NCBI GenBank assembly: GCA_946885925.1
Contig: CAMPHP010000096.1
Coordinates: 1-8,450, forward strand
DNA length: 8,450 nt
From: an uncultured Litorilinea sp.
GTDB lineage: Bacteria > Chloroflexota > Anaerolineae > Caldilineales > Caldilineaceae
Direction: 5' to 3'
Part shown: in pieces, positions 1 to 5,290 of the stretch
Layout of the letters: every line of letters begins with the position of its first letter
Numbering within the stretch: position 1 is the stretch's first letter
Program-made: the position numbers and the translations under genes
The notes under the pieces: generated by a model
What the model saw: the letters and a program-made list of their open reading frames with translations, nothing else
Databases searched by the model: none
Told to the model about the DNA's origin: nothing

Positions 1-30
1 CCTCAGGGCTATGCAAAAGTCCAGGATGGC

Positions 31-94
31 TGTCATTCCGCTCACGTAGTGGGACCCAGAGGGCTCCCCAGCCCACCAACGGGAGGAATCCCCT
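31..94. repeat. Possible dispersed intergenic repeat, copy 1
   Basis: It begins TGTCATTCCG (31-40) and ends GAGGAATCCCCT (83-94). A second stretch with nearly the same two ends, TGTCATACCG and GAGGTATCCCCT, lies at 6243-6277. The middle differs in length (42 bases here, 13 there). The interior includes the small hairpin GGGCT-CCCC-AGCCC (61-74). Two copies with matching ends in two intergenic spacers suggest a dispersed, non-coding, REP-like element. This is inference from two examples only. Confidence 0.35.
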
Positions 95-144
95 TTTGAA
101 CGCGTTATGATATGAATCCCCTGTTGTTATTCTGCCCTTGTTTA

Positions 145-169
145 GGCGGATAATTTGGGCGGACAATTT
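145..169. repeat. 13-bp-period near-duplication
   Basis: GGCGGATAATTT (145-156) is followed by GGCGGACAATTT (158-169). Eleven of 12 bases match, and the one change is a transition. The likeliest origin is a short replication-slippage duplication. No function can be assigned. Confidence 0.6.
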
Positions 170-424
170 AGGTGTAGGCCGAACTACTATTCGGTGCTCA
201 TATTGCCTCCCCTGCGATCTATATTAAGTATTTGTAGCTGTGTAACTCCTATAGCCGTTTGGCTGGTGAGCAAGCTCCGTGATTATCTTGCGATAACTCC
301 TCACTTCTTTGCGCTCTGTTTTTGCGCGGTTTTTTCTCTCCGTCTTGTTTTCTCACTGTTTAATAAAGCCTCGCGTCTATCTCCCGTTAGGGCCGGAGCG
401 CCGCCATCTTCCTCCTCTGTCGGG

Positions 425-463
425 ACGGGCCTGGCAGCACTTCTCACAAGCGGCCAGGCCCGT
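425..463. other. Strong GC-rich hairpin
   Basis: ACGGGCCTGGC (425-435) is perfectly complementary to GCCAGGCCCGT (453-463), giving an 11-bp stem with a 17-base loop. No T tract follows on the + strand (ATTCCTTACC) and no clear one on the - strand, so it is not a classical intrinsic terminator. It could end or stabilise a transcript from upstream of the window, act as a protein site, or be part of a dispersed repeat. Confidence 0.6.
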
Positions 464-514
464 ATTCCTTACCCCTTGCTGGCGTTCCCGGTCTAGACCT
501 GGTCATTATTTGTG

Positions 515-556
515 GATACTTACGCGGTTATATAGAGATACTTATGTAGTTACATA
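515..556. repeat. Imperfect direct repeat, 22-bp period
   Basis: Two 20-base units start at 515 (GATACTTACGCGGTTATATA) and 537 (GATACTTATGTAGTTACATA). They match at 16 of 20 positions and all four differences are transitions. The 22-base spacing is about two DNA turns, so both units would face the same side of the helix, as expected for tandem regulator sites. The units lie about 245-285 bases upstream of the first gene. The operator role is inference. Confidence 0.5.
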
Positions 557-560
557 TTCA

Positions 561-638
561 GCACGTATGGAGAAAGCTTCCAATGTTATCAGGAAGCCCT
601 ATTGTATGTTCCATACTAATGCAATTCGCCCATACGGC
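561..638 (+). other. Possible structured 5' leader RNA
   Basis: CGTATGG (564-570) pairs with CCATACG (630-636), extended by GC/GC beyond one bulged A. Between them are two small hairpins: GCTTCC (576-581) with GGAAGC (592-597), and GTATG (604-608) with CATAC (612-616). Together they make a three-way-junction-like fold. Because GTATG and CATAC each occur twice, the outer stem and the second hairpin have alternative, mutually exclusive pairings. It matches no riboswitch class I recognise and could arise by chance. Confidence 0.2.
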
Positions 639-678
639 TCTAGTTGCTGTGTGAGCATAGTATTCAACTGCACGTATT

Positions 679-734
679 CGAGAAGATGCTAAATCGAGAA
701 GATGCTAAATCGAGAAGACGCTAAATCGAGAAGA
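679..734. repeat. 16-bp tandem repeat, 3.5 copies
   Basis: The unit CGAGAAGATGCTAAAT occurs at 679-694, 695-710 and 711-726 (third copy with one T-to-C change), then as the half copy CGAGAAGA at 727-734. It ends about 65 bases before the first VWA gene. There are no spacers, so it is not a CRISPR array. A 16-base period is about 1.5 helical turns, so successive units would sit on alternating faces of DNA. It may be a regulator-binding array or simply a slippage product in the leader. Confidence 0.9.
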
Positions 735-799
735 GTGCAAGGAACTAGATGGTCGAGCCGGGGAAGTAATTGTAAGGTTCAGTGGTGTGGAATGTAATT

Positions 800-1837
800 A
801 TGTCATTCATATTGCCAGAGATGCTCTTCTTACTCCTATTGATTCCGCTGTTCGTACTCTTTTATCTTCGTCTCCAGCGGCAGCGACAGCAGCTTTCGGC
901 GCGCTATGGAATGCTTGGCATGGTGCAGAACGCAGCGAAGCAACCGCTTGGCTTGCGCCGCCACATCCCACCTGTGCTTTTTTTGATTGGCCTTACGATC
1001 CTGTTGCTCTCGTTTGCGCGACCAGAAGCAGTTGTTGCGCTGCCCAGGCGAGAAGGCACAGTGATTCTGGCTTTTGATGTCTCTGCCAGTATGGCAGCCA
1101 CCGATCTGGAGCCGACACGCATGGAAGTTGCCAAAGCTGCCGCGCGTAGCTTTGTGCAGAAGCAACCGCCCAGCGTGCAGATCGGTGTGGTTGCGTTTAG
1201 TGAGGGCGGCTTTGTGGTGCAAGTGCCAACCAATGAGCAGGAGAAAATTCTCGGTGTAATTGACCGCCTGAAGCCGCAGCGCGGCTCGTCGCTTGGGCAA
1301 GGGATCTTGGCTGCACTCAATGCGATCTTCATGAAAGATGAGGAAAGCGCGCAGGAAAGCGCGCAAGGTAAGGGAGAACCCACTACGAGCCTCTCTAGCA
1401 ACTCGGCTCCAACAGGCAGATCGCTGCCCGCGCCGGAAGAAGAGCAAAGCCCTGCCGTGATTGTCCTGCTCTCCGATGGCGAGAACACCGCCCCCCCCGA
1501 TCCGTTTGAAGCCGCGTCGGCTGCTTTACAGCGCGGTGTGCGGATTCACACGGTTGGCATTGGCAGCGCACAAGGGGCAACGTTGCATATCGAAGGGTTC
1601 ACAGTGCATACGCAACTTGACGAGGCGGTGCTGCAAAAAATTGCACAGCTCACCGGTGGCTCTTACTACTATGCGCCGGATGAGAAAGAGCTATTTTCAA
1701 TTTATGAGAATCTCGACTCGCAGTTGGTGATTGAACCGGAAAAGACGGATGTCAGTGCGCTTTTTGCGGGCACGAGCATGCTCGTCTTACTGATCGGTGG
1801 TACATGTTCACTGGTATGGTTCAGCCGTTTTCCGTAG
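800..1837 (+). CDS. BatA-like VWA membrane protein (A1)
   Basis: Predicted 345-residue membrane-anchored VWA protein of the BatA/aerotolerance type found beside MoxR ATPases. Two N-terminal membrane segments (about residues 8-24 and 57-73) flank an Arg-rich loop. The VWA domain runs from about 88 to 300, and a last membrane segment is at about 321-341. The positively charged loop should be cytosolic, so the VWA domain is predicted to face outward. MIDAS metal-site residues are D93, S95 and S97 (DVSAS), S163 in RGSSLGQG where family members normally have Thr, and D226 in LLSDGEN. A hydrophilic linker of about 40 residues (178-217) contains an ESAQ duplication. I chose ATG 800 over GTG 782 because the start MSFI matches paralogue A2 (6321). 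A1 and A2 are about 74% identical over 177 residues by hand count. Its partner and substrate are unknown. Confidence 0.9.
   Translation: MSFILPEMLFLLLLIPLFVLFYLRLQRQRQQLSARYGMLGMVQNAAKQPLGLRRHIPPVLFLIGLTILLLSFARPEAVVALPRREGTVILAFDVSASMAATDLEPTRMEVAKAAARSFVQKQPPSVQIGVVAFSEGGFVVQVPTNEQEKILGVIDRLKPQRGSSLGQGILAALNAIFMKDEESAQESAQGKGEPTTSLSSNSAPTGRSLPAPEEEQSPAVIVLLSDGENTAPPDPFEAASAALQRGVRIHTVGIGSAQGATLHIEGFTVHTQLDEAVLQKIAQLTGGSYYYAPDEKELFSIYENLDSQLVIEPEKTDVSALFAGTSMLVLLIGGTCSLVWFSRFP
1341..1364 (+). repeat. In-frame 12-bp tandem duplication in VWA A1
   Basis: AGGAAAGCGCGC occurs twice in perfect tandem (1341-1352, 1353-1364). It encodes the repeated ESAQ in the flexible linker between the MIDAS Thr/Ser loop and the TDG/SDG strand. 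Paralogue A2 lacks it, so the duplication probably arose after the gene pair was copied. Confidence 0.85.
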
Positions 1838-1853
1838 GTGTTTTCCGTAGGTG
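1827..1853 (+). repeat. 13-bp tandem duplication across the A1 stop codon
   Basis: TTTTCCGTAGGTG is perfectly duplicated (1828-1840 and 1841-1853), with one further matching base (G) at 1827. The first copy contains the TAG stop of VWA A1 (1835-1837). The second copy lies in the 80-base spacer before B1. It looks like recent slippage and does not alter either protein. Confidence 0.85.
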
Positions 1854-1917
1854 CTTTCTATAGTTGATTTCGATGAGAGTGCTTTGCGGGTGATTAGGCT
1901 GGAATTGGCGGCAGAAA

Positions 1918-3006
1918 ATGGACTTTCTTTGGCCTGGATTTCTCTCACTATTCGCACTTGCCCCAATGATTATTGTTGCATACATGATGATGCTGCGACG
2001 GCGGCAGCGTTATACGGTGCGCTATGCGAGCCTAGCCTTGATACGTCAGGCGAATCCGCCTACCTCACGATTGCGGCGTCATCTCCCATTTGTTCTCTTT
2101 TTTCTTGCAATGCTCAACTTGATCATCGCAGCGAGTCGCCCATTGAGCGTTGCCAACGTGCCTGTTGGCAATACAACCATCATTCTCGCCATAGATGTAT
2201 CGCGCAGCATGTGCTCGACGGATGTTTCGCCAAACCGTTTGCTGGCTGCTCAGTCCGCCGCACGATCATTTATCCAGGAGAAACCGCCTAACACCCAAAT
2301 TGGCATTGTTGCATTCTCGGCTTCTGCGGAAATACTCCAACTGCCTATAGGAGATCAGGAAGTACTAAAAGATGTCCTGGCAACGATGACCACAAGTGCC
2401 ATGACAGCCATCGGCAGCGGTATTCTTGCCTCACTGGACGCGATTGCGGAAGTAGACCCGACTGTCGCGCCAAGTACAGCGGACGACACGACCGCAATTC
2501 GACCAACGAGAGTGCCTACCAATAGCAATGCGCCAGCCACCTATGCGCCAGCCATTATTGTTTTACTCACGGATGGTTCAAGCAATAACGGGCCTGTGCC
2601 TGCGGAAGCTGCACAACAAGCAGTCGAGCGTGGCATCCGGGTCTATACCATCGGCTTTGGCACATGGCAGGGCGGCGAGCTGAACTGCGATGCAACGTAT
2701 GGGGCAAGGGATCTGATTGGCAGCACAGGACAATTTCTGGGCGACAAACCCGCTGGCGGCGAGGCATTCGATACAGTGGGCTTTGCGCTTGATGATGAGA
2801 CGCTCAAGCAGATTTCCAAGATGACAGGTGGCATGTATTACTCGGCAGCGAGTGCCGATGAGTTGCATAAGGTCTTGCGCAGCCTGCCAACATCGTTACA
2901 TGTCAGACAGGAAGTCACAGAAATTGGTGAACTCTTTGCAGCCGGTGGCGCGCTGCTCGCTGTCATTGCCATCACCTGTTCACTGCGCTGGAATCAATTG
3001 CTCTAA
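1918..3006 (+). CDS. BatB-like VWA membrane protein (B1)
   Basis: Predicted 362-residue VWA protein, the second member of the first pair. Its architecture matches A1: membrane segments at about 8-24 and 56-73 around an Arg-rich loop (LRRRQR, RLRRH), an outward-facing VWA domain (about 87-330) and a C-terminal membrane segment (about 340-355) ending in SLRWNQLL. The MIDAS is intact: D93, S95 and S97 (DVSRSM), T163 (TAIGSG) and D219 (LLTDG). Compared with A1 and A2 it carries about 40 extra residues (about 251-290) after the GFGT strand, with a single Cys (C257) in the motif LNC. ATG 1918 is chosen because MDFLWPGF matches MDVLWPGF of B2. No strong ribosome binding site precedes it (GGCGGCAGAAA at best). 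It lies 80 bases after A1 and is probably co-transcribed with it. Confidence 0.9.
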   Translation: MDFLWPGFLSLFALAPMIIVAYMMMLRRRQRYTVRYASLALIRQANPPTSRLRRHLPFVLFFLAMLNLIIAASRPLSVANVPVGNTTIILAIDVSRSMCSTDVSPNRLLAAQSAARSFIQEKPPNTQIGIVAFSASAEILQLPIGDQEVLKDVLATMTTSAMTAIGSGILASLDAIAEVDPTVAPSTADDTTAIRPTRVPTNSNAPATYAPAIIVLLTDGSSNNGPVPAEAAQQAVERGIRVYTIGFGTWQGGELNCDATYGARDLIGSTGQFLGDKPAGGEAFDTVGFALDDETLKQISKMTGGMYYSAASADELHKVLRSLPTSLHVRQEVTEIGELFAAGGALLAVIAITCSLRWNQLL

Positions 3007-3290
3007 AAATGTGCATGATCCGGCTGCGTAATTATCTGTTAAAATGTGGCTGCTAGAATGTAAGTATGAGGGCTGACCAGATGACGATTCCCTATTATTC
3101 TGTATCTGGTATAACCCGGGGTTAACAGTGTTGCAGGATTTTTTAACGTTTATCTCATACTTTTAGCGGCGGAGAATGCTATAGTCTTCCAATAATTGCT
3201 TCAGGGATTCGTTTTCACACTCAGCTGCCACGGTTTGCTGCACTGTCCCAAGTCGCTCGATGTAGTTTGTTCTTTCCTGTCCAAACGAGA
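3007..3290. other. Intergenic spacer before the protease gene
   Basis: This 284-base spacer has no gene. It holds the inverted repeats at 3076-3124 and a T6 run at 3139-3144. A weak promoter-like pair is TTGCAG (3131-3136) with CATACT (3156-3161), but its 19-base spacer is poor. The length and AT-richness of the gap suggest that the protease-moxR-DUF58 group starts its own transcript here. I see no clear intrinsic terminator for the A1-B1 pair. Confidence 0.4.
3076..3124. promoter_or_regulatory. Adjacent inverted repeats, possible operator
   Basis: ACCAGAT (3076-3082) is a perfect inverse of ATCTGGT (3104-3110), separated by 21 bases. Immediately after it lies the near-palindrome TAACCC-G-GGGTTA (3112-3124), overlapping GTTAAC (3121-3126). 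The pair sits about 165-215 bases upstream of the protease start and just before the weak promoter-like sequence at 3131-3161. A dimeric repressor or activator site would explain the symmetry. No regulator gene lies in the window, so this is inference. Confidence 0.3.
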
Positions 3291-4151
3291 ATGAACGACT
3301 CCTCTACTTCACCAATAGATACTTCGACGATAGAGCTATGGCGAGGACGCCTGCAGCACTTTCGTACCCAGGCACGCAGGGGAATCCCGTTTGTCTCTGG
3401 TATGATTGCCACGCTTGCCGCCCTCCTGCTCTACGACCTTCTTGTTCCACCGCCAGCACCGTTGACCCTGAATGAGGTAAACGATACAGTGGCGCAAGCA
3501 ATGGCGTCAGCAACACCAGCACCCGCCTATTCATCGCTTGTCTTCCAAGCCATACAACCTGCTCTCGTTTATATCCAAGTCGAAACACCTGGAGAGAGTG
3601 AGGATGAGGAGAAGGGGCATGGTCTGGGTAGTGGTGTTGTGATCAACGATAATGGCGAAATTCTCACCAGCCTGCACGTCGTCACCAATGCCACGGATAT
3701 TCAATTGACCTTTGCCGACGGCACAGAGGCAAGCGGGCAGATTGTGGCTGCCCAGCCAGAGAACGATATTGCCGTGCTTAGCCCAAGCAGGCTGCCGGAA
3801 GTATTCGTGCCTGCAACGTTGGGCAACCCAAACGCTATGCGAGTTGGCGACGAAGCATTTGCTGTTGGTCACCCCTTTGGTCTGTATGCCTCTATGAGTT
3901 CGGGTGTGATCTCCGGTTTCGAGCGCACCTTTCGACCTCAAAACAGTGATCAGCGAATAGAAGGTTTGATTCAGATTGACGCTGCTGTCAATCCCGGCAA
4001 TTCGGGTGGTCCACTGCTCAATCGCTATGGTCAGGTTGTCGGCATTGTGACCGGGCTTGCCAATCCCACGGATGAAAACTTCTTTGTCGGCATCGGCTTT
4101 GCTGTGCCGATAGATACTGCGGGTGGTGCCGCAGGTCTGCCGCCCTATTGA
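3291..4151 (+). CDS. Membrane-anchored trypsin-like serine protease, no PDZ domain
   Basis: Predicted 286-residue protease of the trypsin-like HtrA/DegP group (S1C-type fold). The N-terminus is Arg-rich (residues 15-30), then one membrane segment (about 32-52), a Pro/Ala/Thr stalk (53-80) and the protease domain (about 81-275). The full catalytic triad is visible: H129 in LTSLHVV, D159 in NDIAVL and S238 in NPGNSGGPL. By the positive-inside rule the catalytic domain lies outside the cell membrane. The protein stops at VPIDTAGGAAGLPPY, where HtrA proteins normally continue into one or two PDZ domains, so peptide-binding control is missing or supplied by a partner. ATG 3291 is preferred to TTG 3267, which would only add eight residues. 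It is 128 bases from moxR. A role in processing envelope or VWA-partner proteins is inferred from context. Confidence 0.87.
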   Translation: MNDSSTSPIDTSTIELWRGRLQHFRTQARRGIPFVSGMIATLAALLLYDLLVPPPAPLTLNEVNDTVAQAMASATPAPAYSSLVFQAIQPALVYIQVETPGESEDEEKGHGLGSGVVINDNGEILTSLHVVTNATDIQLTFADGTEASGQIVAAQPENDIAVLSPSRLPEVFVPATLGNPNAMRVGDEAFAVGHPFGLYASMSSGVISGFERTFRPQNSDQRIEGLIQIDAAVNPGNSGGPLLNRYGQVVGIVTGLANPTDENFFVGIGFAVPIDTAGGAAGLPPY

Positions 4152-4279
4152 TCGCGTCCTTCGACTACATTTCACATTCGTCCTTCACGCTTTTATTTCA
4201 CGTTTGTATTTCTGCATTTCACAGTTGTTTTGGCAAGGCGAGTGGTTGCGTCGAAACGCATCCATTGGAGAGGAACATA
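4152..4279. other. moxR upstream spacer with repeated ATTTCAC
   Basis: This 128-base spacer is pyrimidine-rich and contains ATTTCAC three times on the + strand (4169-4175, 4195-4201, 4216-4222), 26 and 21 bases apart. The repeats could be half-sites for a regulator or chance in a T/C-rich stretch. There is no terminator-like hairpin after the protease, so read-through into moxR is plausible. Confidence 0.35.
4267..4274 (+). promoter_or_regulatory. Strong ribosome binding site of moxR
   Basis: GGAGAGGA lies five bases before ATG 4280. It decides the start codon against the in-frame upstream TTG at 4148, whose 44-residue extension is unlike any MoxR N-terminus. Confidence 0.8.
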
Positions 4280-5290
4280 ATGAATCAAAATGGGAATTCC
4301 GAGAATGGGTTGCCGATGGAACGCCTGTTGTATGAAGTGAAGAAGGTGATTGTCGGGCAAGACCATCTGTTGGAGCGATTGATTGTCGCCCTCCTGGCGC
4401 GCGGGCATATCCTGGTGGAAGGCGTGCCAGGTCTTGCCAAGACGATGGCGATTAAGACTGTGGCGGAAGCGATTGGCGGCGAGTTTAAGCGCATTCAATT
4501 TACGCCAGATCTTGTCCCTGCCGATTTGGTGGGCACGCGCATCTACAATCAAAAGACGGGCGAATTCAATACCTCGTTTGGGCCAGTCTTTACCAACCTT
4601 CTACTTGCAGACGAAATCAATCGCGCCCCGGCCAAGGTGCAGAGCGCGCTGCTTGAAGTGATGCAAGAGCGGCAAGTGACGATTGGCCGCGAAACCTTCC
4701 CGGTTCCCGATCCTTTCCTGGTACTGGCAACGCAGAATCCCATCGAGACAGAAGGTACATATCCTTTGCCCGAGGCGCAGGTGGATCGCTTTATGCTCAA
4801 GGTGCTTGTCGGGTATCCCTCACCCACCGAGGAATTTGTCATTGTCGAGCGTATGACGGGCATGTTGGAGGCTGTGCAAAAGGTGCTAACGACGCAGCAG
4901 TTGCTCGAACTGCAAAAGGTATCTTCTAGGGTCTTCGTAGACCCAGCCTTGATCGAGTATGCGATCAAGATGGTGACTGCCACACGAACGCCCAAAGAGG
5001 TTGGCTTGAAAGAGATTGAACACTATATCACCTTTGGGGCCAGCCCGCGTGCCTCCATTAACCTCATTCTCGCCGCACGGGCATTGGCCTTTGTGCGCGG
5101 GCGCAATTATGTGCTGCCACAGGATGTGCTCGATATGGCGCTCGATGTGATGCGCCACCGTCTTGTGCTCTCCTATGAAGCACTCTCGGACAATGTGAGT
5201 GCCGACGACTTGTTAAAGCGAATTCTCAACCGCATTCCGGTGCCAGAGGTGCCTTTGCATGAACATGCAAACATCGCAGTCAACGCCTGA
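4280..5290 (+). CDS. moxR: MoxR-family AAA+ ATPase
   Basis: Predicted 336-residue cytosolic AAA+ ATPase of the MoxR family, which typically acts as a chaperone or metal-insertion/assembly motor for VWA partner proteins. Family motifs are complete: Walker A GVPGLAKT (48-55, K54), Walker B LLLADEIN (107-114, D111 and E112), sensor 1 ATQNP (N153), the conserved GTYPLPEAQVDRF with the likely arginine finger R170, and sensor 2 GASPRAS (R257). The C-terminal helical lid domain spans about 195-330. Length is typical. The start is fixed by a strong ribosome binding site. The last 32 bases overlap the DUF58 gene, which indicates translational coupling. Its neighbours (DUF58 and four VWA proteins) match the usual MoxR genomic context. 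An ordered hexamer is expected from the family, not shown by the sequence. Confidence 0.97.
   Translation: MNQNGNSENGLPMERLLYEVKKVIVGQDHLLERLIVALLARGHILVEGVPGLAKTMAIKTVAEAIGGEFKRIQFTPDLVPADLVGTRIYNQKTGEFNTSFGPVFTNLLLADEINRAPAKVQSALLEVMQERQVTIGRETFPVPDPFLVLATQNPIETEGTYPLPEAQVDRFMLKVLVGYPSPTEEFVIVERMTGMLEAVQKVLTTQQLLELQKVSSRVFVDPALIEYAIKMVTATRTPKEVGLKEIEHYITFGASPRASINLILAARALAFVRGRNYVLPQDVLDMALDVMRHRLVLSYEALSDNVSADDLLKRILNRIPVPEVPLHEHANIAVNA

Larger units (their letters stand above)
1..799. other. Upstream intergenic region, no convincing gene
   Basis: No reading frame here looks like a real protein. The two longest + strand frames (155-496 and 309-692) overlap each other, have low-complexity Ser/Pro/Cys-rich translations and lack a good ribosome binding site. 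What the region does hold is repeat and fold structure, listed separately: a repeat-like element (31-94), a 13-bp near-duplication (145-169), an 11-bp-stem hairpin (425-463), a 22-bp-period direct repeat (515-556), a possible branched leader fold (561-638) and a 16-bp tandem repeat (679-734). The promoter of the downstream cluster probably lies here, but I could not find a convincing -35/-10 pair. The best candidate, TTGTGG at 510-515 with TATAGA at 531-536, has only a 15-base spacer. Confidence 0.7.

Noticed and set aside
155..692. Two overlapping + strand reading frames of 113 and 127 residues
   Set aside because: They overlap in different frames, have low-complexity translations with no recognisable domain, and lack a convincing ribosome binding site. 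One runs through the 11-bp hairpin at 425-463.
679..734. CRISPR array
   Set aside because: The 16-base units are directly adjacent with no spacers, and there are no cas genes.
836..1488. Long - strand frames opposite the first VWA gene
   Set aside because: They are antisense shadows of a well-supported gene with MIDAS motifs and membrane segments; their translations are Arg/Ser/Cys-rich and resemble no family.
1851..2291. 146-residue + strand frame overlapping the start of VWA B1
   Set aside because: It is a shadow frame. B1 in the other frame has a clear family match and a paralogue with the same start.
3112..3144. Intrinsic terminator formed by the TAACCC/GGGTTA palindrome and the T6 run
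   Set aside because: The T run starts about 14 bases after the stem instead of directly after it, and the stem can only close with a tiny loop.
3160..3260. tRNA gene in the spacer before the protease
   Set aside because: There is no GTTCGAnTC-type T-loop, no acceptor stem pairing and no cloverleaf.
4100..4151. Frameshift removing a PDZ domain from the protease
   Set aside because: After 4151 no frame before moxR encodes a PDZ-like sequence, and only 128 bases are available, too few for a PDZ domain. The protein looks naturally short, or the domain was lost cleanly.
4148..4279. Upstream TTG start for moxR overlapping the protease stop
   Set aside because: It would add 44 residues rich in Phe, Ser and Cys, unlike MoxR N-termini. 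ATG 4280 has a strong ribosome binding site five bases before it.
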